From positions 1-64,000 of the forward strand of contig NZ_MUHE01000030.1 in the NCBI RefSeq assembly GCF_002217405.1: a stretch of 64,000 nucleotides of DNA, given 5' to 3'. Made by a program: the position numbers and the translations under genes. Under the pieces are notes generated by a model. The model had not been told where the DNA came from. It made no database searches and saw only the letters and a program-made list of their open reading frames with translations. This DNA comes from Flavobacterium psychrophilum DSM 3660 = ATCC 49418. GTDB lineage: Bacteria > Bacteroidota > Bacteroidia > Flavobacteriales > Flavobacteriaceae. Below, one piece after another: positions 26,049-33,982 of this stretch (position 1 is the first letter of the stretch; every line of letters starts with the position of its first letter).

Positions 26049-28892
26049 TTACATGTATGCTTCAATTGGAGCGCAACTGCAAACTAAATTTCTATCGCCA
26101 TATGCTTCATCTGCACGACGAACGGTAGGCCAGAATTTGTTTTCTGCAATATAATCTAGAGGAAAAGCAGCTTGTTCACGAGTGTAAGGATAAGTCCAAT
26201 CGTCAGTCGTAATCATTGCAAGTGTATGTGGAGAGTTTTTTAAAACATTGTTAGAATCATCGGCAGAGGAAGCTTCAATTTCTTTTCTTATAGAAATCAT
26301 AGCGTCGCAAAAACGATCTAATTCTTCTAAATTTTCACTTTCTGTAGGTTCTATCATTAGTGTTCCTGCTACTGGAAACGAAACGGTTGGTGCGTGAAAT
26401 CCGTAATCCATCAATCGTTTTGCAATGTCAGTTACTTCGATTCCTTTTTCTTTAAATGGGCGACACTCTAAAATCATTTCGTGTGCCGCACGACCCATTT
26501 CGCCAGAATATAAAGTGTCGTAATGACCGTTTAATTTTTCTTTGATGTAATTTGCATTCAAAATAGCATATTCTGTAGATTTTTTTAAACCTTCAGCGCC
26601 CAGCATGCAAATATATCCGTACGAAATTAAGCAAACCAAGGCAGAGCCCCAAGGTGCAGCAGAAATTGCAGAAATTGCCTTTTCGCCTCCAGTTGGAATC
26701 ACTGGGTTTGTGGGTAAAAACGGAACTAATTGTGGTGCAACGCAAATTGGGCCAACACCAGGACCACCGCCACCATGAGGAATTGCAAATGTTTTGTGAA
26801 GATTTAAGTGGCAAACATCGGCTCCAATTGTGGCTGGATTTGTTAGTCCAACTTGAGCGTTCATATTAGCGCCGTCCATATAGACTTGTCCTCCGTTTTC
26901 GTGAATCATTTTCGTAACTTCGATAATTGAAGCTTCGTAAACACCGTGAGTCGATGGGTAAGTAACCATTAAACAGGATAGGTTGTCTTTGTGCAAAATT
27001 GCTTTTTCACGTAAATCTTCAACGTCGATATTTCCGTTTTCTAATGTTTTTGTAACGACAACTTTCATTCCTGCCATGGCTGCCGAAGCAGGATTTGTAC
27101 CATGTGCCGATGAGGGGATTAAAGCTATGTTTCTGTGGTGATCGCCACGAGATTGGTGGTATGCACGAATAACCATTAGTCCTGCATATTCGCCTTGTGC
27201 ACCAGAATTGGGTTGTAAAGTTGTTCCTGCGAAACCAGTAATTATGTTTAGTTGTTGTTCTAATTTAGACAACATTTCTTGGTATCCTTGTGCTTGGTCT
27301 AATGGTGCAAATGGGTGAATATTGTTCCATTGTGCCATGCTTAATGGCAACATTTCTGATGCTGCATTGAGTTTCATTGTACAAGAACCAAGGGAAATCA
27401 TCGAGTGGTTTAGTGCTAAATCTTTTCGTTCTAGCATTTTGATGTAACGCATTAATGCCGTTTCTGAATGGTATTTGTTGAAAACAGCATGTTGTAAAAA
27501 AGTAGTTGTTCTTTCTAAATTTGAAGGGATGTGGTTTTCGTTTTGTAATTCAGAAATTGTTGAAGCTTGTTTTCCAGTTGCTTCGGCAAAAATAGAAACT
27601 ATTTTGTTTATATCGGAAATGCTTGTAGTTTCATTTAAAGAGATTGAAACCGTATTTTCATCAATATAATAGAAATTTACTTCGTTTTGTTCTGCAATTA
27701 CTCGTACTTTTTTGGCATCAGTCTTGATAACGATTGTGTCAAAATAAGCGGTATTTGTTTGCTGTAAATCTAATTTTTGTAGTTCTTTTGCCAATGTTAC
27801 TGCCGATGCGTGTAGTTTGTTTGCAATGTATTGTAATCCTTTTGGTCCGTGATACACGGCATACATTCCGGCCATAACTGATAGCAAAACTTGGGCAGTA
27901 CAAATATTAGAAGTTGCTTTATCTCGTTTGATGTGTTGTTCACGAGTTTGTAAAGCCATTCTAAGCGCTCTATTTCCGTTTGTGTCAACTGTTACGCCTA
28001 TAATTCTTCCTGGCATGCTGCGTTTGTATTCTTCTTTTGTAGCAAAATAAGCGGCGTGTGGTCCGCCATATCCTAATGGAATTCCGAAGCGTTGTGTTGT
28101 TCCAAAAACCACATCGGCACCCATTTCTCCGGGAGGGGTTAGTTTTACTAAACTTAAAATATCGGCCCCAACAGCAACTTTAATTTCGTTAGTTTTTGCT
28201 TTAGCAATAAATGCTGCGTAATCATTTACTTGTCCGAATTTTCCTGGATATTGAAGAATTGCACCAAAATATTCTTTTGAGAAATCAAATTCCTCGTGGT
28301 TTCCTATTACTAATTCTACACCAATAGGAGTAGAGCGGGTTTGTAAAACCGATAGTGTTTGTGGTAATATTTCTTCGGAAACGAAGAACTTATTTACGTT
28401 GTTTTTCTTTTGTTCACGAGAACGAACGTCAAAAAGTAGTGCCATTGCTTCTGCCGCAGCAGTCCCTTCGTCTAATAAAGAGGCATTTGCAATTTCCATT
28501 CCAGTAAGTTCGATAACTGTAGTTTGAAAATTTAAAATAGCTTCTAAACGGCCTTGTGCAATTTCTGCTTGGTAAGGCGTGTAGGCGGTGTACCAACCTG
28601 GGTTTTCAAAAACATTTCTTTGAATTACGGCAGGAATTATAGCCTGATTGTAACCCAATCCTATATAAGATTGAAACATTTTGTTTTTGTTTCCTAGTTT
28701 TGTAATATGATTAGCAAACTCATATTCGGTCATTGCGGGTTCTAAATTTAGAGGCTCTTTTAGGCGAATATCATTTGGAAGTGTCTCGTAAATTAGTTGT
28801 TCTATCGATTGGGCTCCAATTGTTTTCAACATATGTTGTAGGTCGTTTTCATTTGGACCTATGTGGCGTAATGCAAATGCGTCTGTTTTCAT
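26049..28892 (-). CDS. gcvP: Glycine dehydrogenase (aminomethyl-transferring), P-protein
   Basis: PLP-dependent decarboxylase of the glycine cleavage system, here the single-chain form combining P1 and P2 halves. The Met at 28892 (MKTDAFALRHIGPNENDL) is the family start and gives 947 residues; the 27 upstream codons are not conserved-looking. The PLP lysine lies in NLHKTFAIPHGGGGPG; the first half shows YTPYQAEIAQGRLEAILNFQT and the second GEYAGLMVIRAYH. GcvT and GcvH are not encoded nearby, as is common in this phylum. Confidence 0.96.
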   Translation of the reverse strand: MKTDAFALRHIGPNENDLQHMLKTIGAQSIEQLIYETLPNDIRLKEPLNLEPAMTEYEFANHITKLGNKNKMFQSYIGLGYNQAIIPAVIQRNVFENPGWYTAYTPYQAEIAQGRLEAILNFQTTVIELTGMEIANASLLDEGTAAAEAMALLFDVRSREQKKNNVNKFFVSEEILPQTLSVLQTRSTPIGVELVIGNHEEFDFSKEYFGAILQYPGKFGQVNDYAAFIAKAKTNEIKVAVGADILSLVKLTPPGEMGADVVFGTTQRFGIPLGYGGPHAAYFATKEEYKRSMPGRIIGVTVDTNGNRALRMALQTREQHIKRDKATSNICTAQVLLSVMAGMYAVYHGPKGLQYIANKLHASAVTLAKELQKLDLQQTNTAYFDTIVIKTDAKKVRVIAEQNEVNFYYIDENTVSISLNETTSISDINKIVSIFAEATGKQASTISELQNENHIPSNLERTTTFLQHAVFNKYHSETALMRYIKMLERKDLALNHSMISLGSCTMKLNAASEMLPLSMAQWNNIHPFAPLDQAQGYQEMLSKLEQQLNIITGFAGTTLQPNSGAQGEYAGLMVIRAYHQSRGDHHRNIALIPSSAHGTNPASAAMAGMKVVVTKTLENGNIDVEDLREKAILHKDNLSCLMVTYPSTHGVYEASIIEVTKMIHENGGQVYMDGANMNAQVGLTNPATIGADVCHLNLHKTFAIPHGGGGPGVGPICVAPQLVPFLPTNPVIPTGGEKAISAISAAPWGSALVCLISYGYICMLGAEGLKKSTEYAILNANYIKEKLNGHYDTLYSGEMGRAAHEMILECRPFKEKGIEVTDIAKRLMDYGFHAPTVSFPVAGTLMIEPTESENLEELDRFCDAMISIRKEIEASSADDSNNVLKNSPHTLAMITTDDWTYPYTREQAAFPLDYIAENKFWPTVRRADEAYGDRNLVCSCAPIEAYM

Positions 28893-29032
28893 ATAATCTA
28901 GGAATGTGTGTTGTTTGATTTTAATTGCAAAAATAAATATTAATCTGCTAATAAGTGTTGTTTTAGCGCTCAATTTTTATCGATTTTTCAACTAAATAAT
29001 AATCTTGTTAACAGTTTGACTAATTTTGTTGC

Positions 29033-29896
29033 ATGAAAATTTTTAAGCAAATATTCGATTTTTATATAAACAGTAGTGTTCACGTGGCTTTGTCTGTTTG
29101 TGCATTAGTACTAATAACGCAATATATGTTCCATATTTTGCATGACCAATCGATGGTTTGTTTTGCTTTTTTTGGAACCATTGTAGGTTACAATTTTGTA
29201 AAATATGATGCTTTGGCTAGGGCCAAGAAACTACAAATGCGAAAGGCGCTAAAAGCAATTGCTTTTTTTAGTTTTTTCTCATTACTTGCCGTTGGATTTT
29301 GTTTTTTTCAACTGCAAATTCATACTAAAATTGTTGCTGTTGGGTTTGTAGGATTAATATTGTTGTACACACTTCCGTTTTTTCCTAACAAAAAAAATGC
29401 TAGAAACTGGGCTGGAGTCAAGATTTACATCGTTAGTTTAAGTTGGGTTGGTGTGACTGTTATTTTACCAATTTTAAATGCGGATATTTCTATTACTTCC
29501 GATTTTTATCTTAAATGTATGCAGCGTTTTATTTTAGTTTTTGTCTTGGTTTTAATTTTCGAAATTATCGACTTGCAATACGATGATCCTCATCTGAAAA
29601 CTGTTCCGCAACAAATAGGGGTGAGGCGTACTAAATATTTAGGGTATTTTTTATTATTGGTTTTTTGTGCTTTAGAGATTTTTAATGTTACTGCAAATGA
29701 CAATCTCAGTCTTTATTTTTTTTCATTGTCTTTACAGTCGATTATTTCTGTTCTCATTGCGATTTTTATGTTTTTTGCTCATGAGAGGCGTTCTAAATAT
29801 TACACTTCTTTTTGGGTAGAAAGTGTTCCGATAATTTTGTGGGTTTTAGTTTGTTTTTCTATAAAAATACATAATATTGGTGAATACATGCACTAA
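29033..29896 (+). CDS. UbiA-like polytopic membrane protein
   Basis: Integral membrane protein of 287 residues with about eight hydrophobic segments. Two polar motifs, GTIVGYNFVKYD and IFEIIDLQYDDPHLKTVPQQIGV, sit where UbiA prenyltransferases carry their Asp-rich boxes, but the first box is not a canonical NDxxD. It may therefore be a divergent or non-catalytic relative. It is divergent from gcvP, and its last codons overlap the 33-bp repeat described at 29877. Confidence 0.55.
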   Translation: MKIFKQIFDFYINSSVHVALSVCALVLITQYMFHILHDQSMVCFAFFGTIVGYNFVKYDALARAKKLQMRKALKAIAFFSFFSLLAVGFCFFQLQIHTKIVAVGFVGLILLYTLPFFPNKKNARNWAGVKIYIVSLSWVGVTVILPILNADISITSDFYLKCMQRFILVFVLVLIFEIIDLQYDDPHLKTVPQQIGVRRTKYLGYFLLLVFCALEIFNVTANDNLSLYFFSLSLQSIISVLIAIFMFFAHERRSKYYTSFWVESVPIILWVLVCFSIKIHNIGEYMH

Positions 29897-29960
29897 AAAT
29901 AATATATATCTGGTGAATACGTTCACCAATTTATAAGTATATTTGGTGAATAGAAAATAA
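29877..29960 (+). repeat. Degenerate 33-bp tandem repeat with an internal palindrome
   Basis: TGGTGAATA recurs at 29878, 29911 and 29944, exactly 33 bp apart; the first two units are similar along most of their length. The second contains a perfect palindrome TGGTGAA-TACG-TTCACCA (29911-29928). The array begins inside the last codons of the preceding gene and runs into the leader of the ATPase gene at 29988. It could be an operator. Confidence 0.7.
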
Positions 29961-29987
29961 TTTCATTTTTTTGTAAAAATAGTAATT

Positions 29988-31106
29988 ATGATTATTAGAG
30001 ATTTAACATCAAAAATAAAAGCTAATTTACACAAAGGAAAAGCAATTGTTTTAATTGGTCCACGGCAAGTAGGAAAAACTACCTTGATAAATACTTTATT
30101 GACTAATATTCCTTACTTGTTTCTTGATGGAGATGATGCGGTTGTGGCAGAAACGCTAGCTAATGCAAATACTGAAACCTTAAAAAGTATTATCGGGATT
30201 TATAAATATGTTTTTATTGATGAGGTACAACGTATTCCTAATATTGGTTTAAAACTAAAAATTATTGTAGATCAAATCAAAGACGTGCAAGTGATTGTGA
30301 GTGGGTCTTCTGCTTTTGATATTAATCATTTTACCCAAGAACCCTTAACTGGTCGAAAATTTGAGTATCATTTGTTTCCTATTTCTTGGGAAGAATTCGA
30401 GAATAATGTTGGTTTTATGAAAGGACAACAACAGCTGGAATTGCGTTTGCTGTACGGAATGTATCCTGATGTGATTAATAATTTTGGAAATGAATATGAG
30501 ATTCTGAAAAACCTTGTTTCTAGTTATCTGTACAAAGACGTTTTGAGCTTGGCAGGAATCAGAAAACCTGAAATCTTGGAAAAAATTGTACGAGCATTGG
30601 CATTGCAAGTAGGAAATGAAGTCAGTTATAATGAAATTGCACAATTGGTTGGTGTTGACAAAAACACAGTAAATAACTATATTGATTTGTTAGAAAAAGC
30701 TTTCGTTATTTTTAGACTAAACAGTTTTAGCAAGAATTTGAGAAACGAAATTAAACTAAACAGAAAAATTTATTTTTATGACAATGGCGTTCGGAATATG
30801 CTGATAGGGAATTTTAATTCATTAGAGTTTAGGCAGGACAAAGGTGCTTTGTGGGAAAATTTTCTTGTTTCGGAGCGAATGAAAAAATTAGCGTATGCAA
30901 ATAGTGTTGCCAAACCTTATTTTTGGAGAACAATCCAACAACAAGAAATTGATTATGTCGAGGTTGAAGCCGAAAAAATTAGTGCTTTCGAATTCAAATG
31001 GTCTCCAACCAAAAAAGCAAAATTGCCGAAAAGTTTTATCGATGCTTATCAACCAAATTTTTTGGTTGTGAATAAAGATAATTTTAGGGATTTTTTGAAA
31101 ATTTAA
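29988..31106 (+). CDS. AAA ATPase with DUF4143 domain
   Basis: Archaeal-type ATPase family common in Bacteroidota, function not established. Walker A GPRQVGKTTL near residues 25-34, Walker B YVFIDEVQRIPN near 76-87, and sensor VSGSSAFDI are followed by the DUF4143 domain. That domain has a helix-turn-helix-like NEIAQLVGVDKNTVNNYIDLLE and the nuclease-like EIDYVEVEAEKISAFEFKW. It overlaps the convergent SRPBCC gene by 4 nt. Confidence 0.88.
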   Translation: MIIRDLTSKIKANLHKGKAIVLIGPRQVGKTTLINTLLTNIPYLFLDGDDAVVAETLANANTETLKSIIGIYKYVFIDEVQRIPNIGLKLKIIVDQIKDVQVIVSGSSAFDINHFTQEPLTGRKFEYHLFPISWEEFENNVGFMKGQQQLELRLLYGMYPDVINNFGNEYEILKNLVSSYLYKDVLSLAGIRKPEILEKIVRALALQVGNEVSYNEIAQLVGVDKNTVNNYIDLLEKAFVIFRLNSFSKNLRNEIKLNRKIYFYDNGVRNMLIGNFNSLEFRQDKGALWENFLVSERMKKLAYANSVAKPYFWRTIQQQEIDYVEVEAEKISAFEFKWSPTKKAKLPKSFIDAYQPNFLVVNKDNFRDFLKI

Positions 31107-31552
31107 TTCTCTGATAATTCTTTTAAAACTCGATTTCGTTCCAATAAAAACGTTGTCAAATATTTTTTTAAGAATAAATAATCGAATAATTGACCAAAAA
31201 TCCCAAACGGAGTTTCGTAACATAACTTATCGGTCATGGTGGTAATTCCGTTTTGCTCTTCGAAAAAATGCTCGTGTCTGAATGATTTAAATTTGCCTTC
31301 TACCATTTCGTCAACAAAATAATCATAGAAATTCATAGCGGTTATTCTGCTTTTGTGCGTAAGATAAATTCCGAAGTGTTTGCCACGCCAAGTCACAGTT
31401 TCATTAAGATTTATTAATCCAGAAGTTACGCCAGCAATAGCGACTTCATTGGTTTTACTTGCGGATTTTTGATGAATATCAATATCTCTATTAATATCAA
31501 AAACTTTCTGAATTGGTGCGTTTACTTTAGTTGTTAGGGTTATTGTTGTCAT
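31103..31552 (-). CDS. SRPBCC-family lipid-binding fold protein
   Basis: 149-residue START/Bet v1-like protein: MTTITLTTKVNAPIQKVFDINRDIDIHQKS followed by NETVTWRGKHFGIYLTHKSRITAM and the C-terminal helix YLFLKKYLTTFLLERNRVLKEL. This is the family of small cytoplasmic proteins related to ligand transport or cell division inhibitor SulA-like annotations in Bacteroidota. Ligand unknown. Its start overlaps the upstream membrane-protein gene by 26 nt in another frame, so the two are translationally coupled. Confidence 0.75.
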   Translation of the reverse strand: MTTITLTTKVNAPIQKVFDINRDIDIHQKSASKTNEVAIAGVTSGLINLNETVTWRGKHFGIYLTHKSRITAMNFYDYFVDEMVEGKFKSFRHEHFFEEQNGITTMTDKLCYETPFGIFGQLFDYLFLKKYLTTFLLERNRVLKELSEN

Positions 31553-32495
31553 TGACTATTTTTTCACTTCTTCGTTTAATTACATTTAAAATATTATTTT
31601 GAATATCTTTCATTATCCAATTTCCCCAGATACTTGCATAAGAATTGAAAGTGGTTTTCATCGAAAAATTACTATAAAGTATCAAGTTGTATTTGTTTGT
31701 GCTGATTTTTTTTAATTTATAAGTCCCATTTAGCATGTCAAAATATTCTCCACCAATAAGAATATGTTCGTCTAAAGTTGTAGACGGAATTTCGTAGGTA
31801 TTGGCTTTAATTTGAAATTCCATAAGCTTTAAATTTTCATATTTAGTAACAGTTTCATTAAATATCAAGCCTTTTTGAAAAATAGCTTTTCTGTAACCGC
31901 CAACAGCTAGAGTGTCTAATTCGGCTTTAATAGGTTTTGGAAATCCCAACCAACTTATTAGTTTTGAATTATCTTCATTCGATTTTATTTCTTTAACAGC
32001 GGTGACATTGTTCCAAATTGTTTGAGCATCAGAGTTTATTTCAATCGATGTGTAAGTCGTATATGTTTTTGCGTTTCTTGGGATTGCATTTTCAATAGGT
32101 CCAATTAAGAATGGAAGTAATACCAAAATAGAAATGTTTAGATTTTCGTTTTTCTTATTTTTAAAATGCCCCGCAATTAATCCGCCAATACTTGCAAAAA
32201 TTAAAAATAATGGTGAAATCATTATCCAACATGCCCAGCCTTCGAGTCCAATAACTATGGTTAAAGCAATGACTAAAATTATGGGAATCCAAGGCGCTAA
32301 AATTCTATAAGCAATAGATTTTACTTTCTCTATTGGTGAGAAATAGATAAACAAAGCTCCAATTCCGGCAGGGACTAACAAAAAAAATGTCCATGTCATG
32401 ACCGATAGAAAGTCATTAAATATTGTTGCACCAAAAGAAATCCTTAATAACAAAGCAAAGATTATCGGTATCAAAACTAGTTTGATTAGTTTCAT
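31527..32495 (-). CDS. Membrane protein with C-terminal SRPBCC-like domain
   Basis: 322 residues. The first ~135 contain four hydrophobic segments (LVLIPIIFALLLRISFG, WTFFLLVPAGIGALFIYF, WIPIILVIALTIVIGL, ISILVLLPFLIGPI). The rest is a soluble region beginning YTTYTSIEINSDAQTIWNNV and continuing WLGFPKPIKAELDTLAVGGYRKAIF, reminiscent of SRPBCC proteins. It shares an operon with the SRPBCC gene and immediately follows the duplicated peptidase 3' end. Function unknown. Confidence 0.6.
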   Translation of the reverse strand: MKLIKLVLIPIIFALLLRISFGATIFNDFLSVMTWTFFLLVPAGIGALFIYFSPIEKVKSIAYRILAPWIPIILVIALTIVIGLEGWACWIMISPLFLIFASIGGLIAGHFKNKKNENLNISILVLLPFLIGPIENAIPRNAKTYTTYTSIEINSDAQTIWNNVTAVKEIKSNEDNSKLISWLGFPKPIKAELDTLAVGGYRKAIFQKGLIFNETVTKYENLKLMEFQIKANTYEIPSTTLDEHILIGGEYFDMLNGTYKLKKISTNKYNLILYSNFSMKTTFNSYASIWGNWIMKDIQNNILNVIKRRSEKIVNDNNNPNN

Positions 32496-32514
32496 TTTTT
32501 TGATTTTAAAATTT

Positions 32515-32562
32515 AATTTATATCAACCCAGCACGCTTCAACAAAGCATCGGCCTTTGGCTC
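32515..32562 (-). repeat. Displaced copy of the M3 peptidase 3' end (direct repeat B)
   Basis: On the minus strand this reads GAG CCA AAG GCC, then codons for DALLKRAGLI and a stop: EPKADALLKRAGLI. It matches the end of the M3 peptidase gene at 34699-34746 at 42 of 48 positions, with only one amino-acid change (Pro to Ala). Homology stops at the Glu codon, so it is not the relic of a longer adjacent gene. Confidence 0.85.
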
Positions 32563-32571
32563 ATAACTTTT

Positions 32572-32721
32572 TTAAATTAATTTCTCAACCATTTTACTAT
32601 TCAATAACGCTTTCATTTGCGTAATTCCAATAGCATTAAGTTGTATTAATCGTTCTGATTGCGATTGCCCTTGGTGAATAAAAACCGAATTCAAACTTTC
32701 TAAATTTGACAAAACCACTAA
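32572..32721 (-). pseudogene. KilA-N protein, separated C-terminal 49 codons
   Basis: Read on the minus strand from 32721 the frame gives LVVLSNLESLNSVFIHQG, then SERLIQLNAIGITQMKALL, ending at TAA (32572-32574). This is the usual C-terminal tail of Bacteroidota KilA-N proteins and continues the N-terminal piece at 33994-34662 without loss of frame. No start codon or RBS of its own was seen; it was cut off by the cassette. Confidence 0.88.
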
Positions 32722-32850
32722 CGTTTCGCCACTTAGCGATGTTGCGAACTTCGTGACCGCTTATTTTCTGTTAAGGGTGAAATTTCTTGCGAAACGTGAG
32801 CGTGAATTTACTACAAAATTCGCAATATTGCTAAATGGTTGTTGGCAGTA
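32722..32850. repeat. attC-like palindrome of the Panacea cassette
   Basis: Inner arms TTAGCGATGTTGCGAA (32733-32748) and TTCGCAATATTGCTAA (32819-32834) pair with two mismatches. The right outer box GTTGGCAGTA (32841-32850) has no partner at the left end here. Its exact complement TACTGCCAA plus C is supplied by the opposite end of the cassette (33985-33993) when the ends are joined. The complete site would be about 138 bp. Confidence 0.75.
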
Positions 32851-32894
32851 GTTTTGGTTAATTAAATAAATTTACATATATTCGATTTATATCG

Positions 32895-32902
32895 TACATT
32901 TG
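32895..32902 (+). promoter_or_regulatory. Promoter -7 box of the Panacea gene pair
   Basis: TACATTTG is a perfect TAnnTTTG, 31 nt before the ATG at 32934. Just upstream CGATTTATATCG (32883-32894) is a short inverted repeat that could be an operator for self-regulation. Confidence 0.55.
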
Positions 32903-32933
32903 CAAAAGTATTAATTTGCTAAATTAAACTAAA

Positions 32934-33434
32934 ATGAAAACTAATTATTCAGCATTGGGCATTTCTTCTTTCTTCATTAAGAAAGGTGTTAGTCCGTTGA
33001 AATTACAGAAGTTACTGTATTATTCTCAACTTTGGTTTTTTGTTAAAAATGACAGAATGTTATTTGATAATAAAATTCAAGCTTGGATATATGGTCCAGT
33101 TGTTTATGATGTTTGGGCTAATTTTAAGTTTATGAAGAGAAGTTCAATCATTCCAAGTAGTAGAGCAGTAGTTTTAAACTTGGATGACATAATCGTAAAT
33201 CATTTAAATGATATATGGCTGTCATATGGTCATTTAACAGGTTCAGATTTAGTAGATTTAACTCATAATGATTTGCCTTGGAAAAATAGTAGAAAAGGAC
33301 TTTTAGGTAATCAACCGAGTGATAAAGAAGTAATAATCAACAAAGACACTACAGTTGATTTTACATTAGATTCTTACAATAGAATTCCAGTTGTAATTAC
33401 ACAAAATACTTTAGGGTACTTTTCTAATTTTTAG
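32934..33434 (+). CDS. Panacea-domain protein (SocA/DUF4065-like), probable antitoxin
   Basis: Panacea domains form the antitoxin half of many unrelated toxin-antitoxin pairs. The diagnostic blocks are here: KLQKLLYYSQLWFFV near 23-37, QAWIYGPVVYDVWANFK near 49-65, and HLTGSDLVDLTHNDLPWKNSRKG near 102-124. At 166 residues it is about the standard domain size with little extra. The second gene starts 2 nt after its stop, so the pair is one transcript, expressed from the promoter at 32895. Confidence 0.85.
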   Translation: MKTNYSALGISSFFIKKGVSPLKLQKLLYYSQLWFFVKNDRMLFDNKIQAWIYGPVVYDVWANFKFMKRSSIIPSSRAVVLNLDDIIVNHLNDIWLSYGHLTGSDLVDLTHNDLPWKNSRKGLLGNQPSDKEVIINKDTTVDFTLDSYNRIPVVITQNTLGYFSNF

Positions 33435-33436
33435 GT

Positions 33437-33982
33437 ATGGCTAAGAAAGGTTTGGTATTCATACAGAATGAATATCCAAAGCAGAATGAAAATTTTTTAT
33501 ATCGTCAAATTTATAGATTCATTCCTGAATTTGGAAAGTCAATTAAAACTATAGTTGAAGTTGAAATTTACAAAAGTAATATTTGTGTAATTTCTTTTTA
33601 CGAGCATAACAAAGGAACTGAAAAGAATAAGTATAAATTACGTTCAGATATCGGTCCAGGTCATACAAGAGCTATATTCAAAGCCTGTTTAGAAGCATAT
33701 TATAATTTAAAAGAAGATTTTGCTCTAGTTTTTTCCGCATCTAATGATGTTGGAAAAATAGACGAGGATAATTCAAGATATTCAGCATATTTACTCTTTT
33801 TATCTTATTACTTCAATAATTATGAAGATTATGATAGACAAGGTTCGATTGCCATAAATACCTTAATGTTGTATCATCGAACATTCCAATATAAAGATGA
33901 AGCAGATTTTTTTTATACTGAATTTGAGAAAAAAGTTGAGTTAAATATCAATGATTCAGGTCAATATAACGACAAGCCTTAA
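33437..33982 (+). CDS. Unrecognised protein, candidate toxin partner of the Panacea antitoxin
   Basis: 181 residues, soluble, no signal peptide or membrane segment. I do not recognise the family. Visible features are an N-terminal MAKKGLVFIQNEYPKQNENFLYRQ, a short beta-rich KTIVEVEIYKSNICVISFYEHN, a segment LRSDIGPGHTRAIFKACLEAYYNL, and a Tyr/Phe-rich AYLLFLSYYFNNYEDYDR. The R-S-D and GPGH-R residues might be functional. By the usual order and 2-nt spacing of such pairs this would be the toxin, which is inference. It ends 11 nt from the cassette border. Confidence 0.55.
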   Translation: MAKKGLVFIQNEYPKQNENFLYRQIYRFIPEFGKSIKTIVEVEIYKSNICVISFYEHNKGTEKNKYKLRSDIGPGHTRAIFKACLEAYYNLKEDFALVFSASNDVGKIDEDNSRYSAYLLFLSYYFNNYEDYDRQGSIAINTLMLYHRTFQYKDEADFFYTEFEKKVELNINDSGQYNDKP

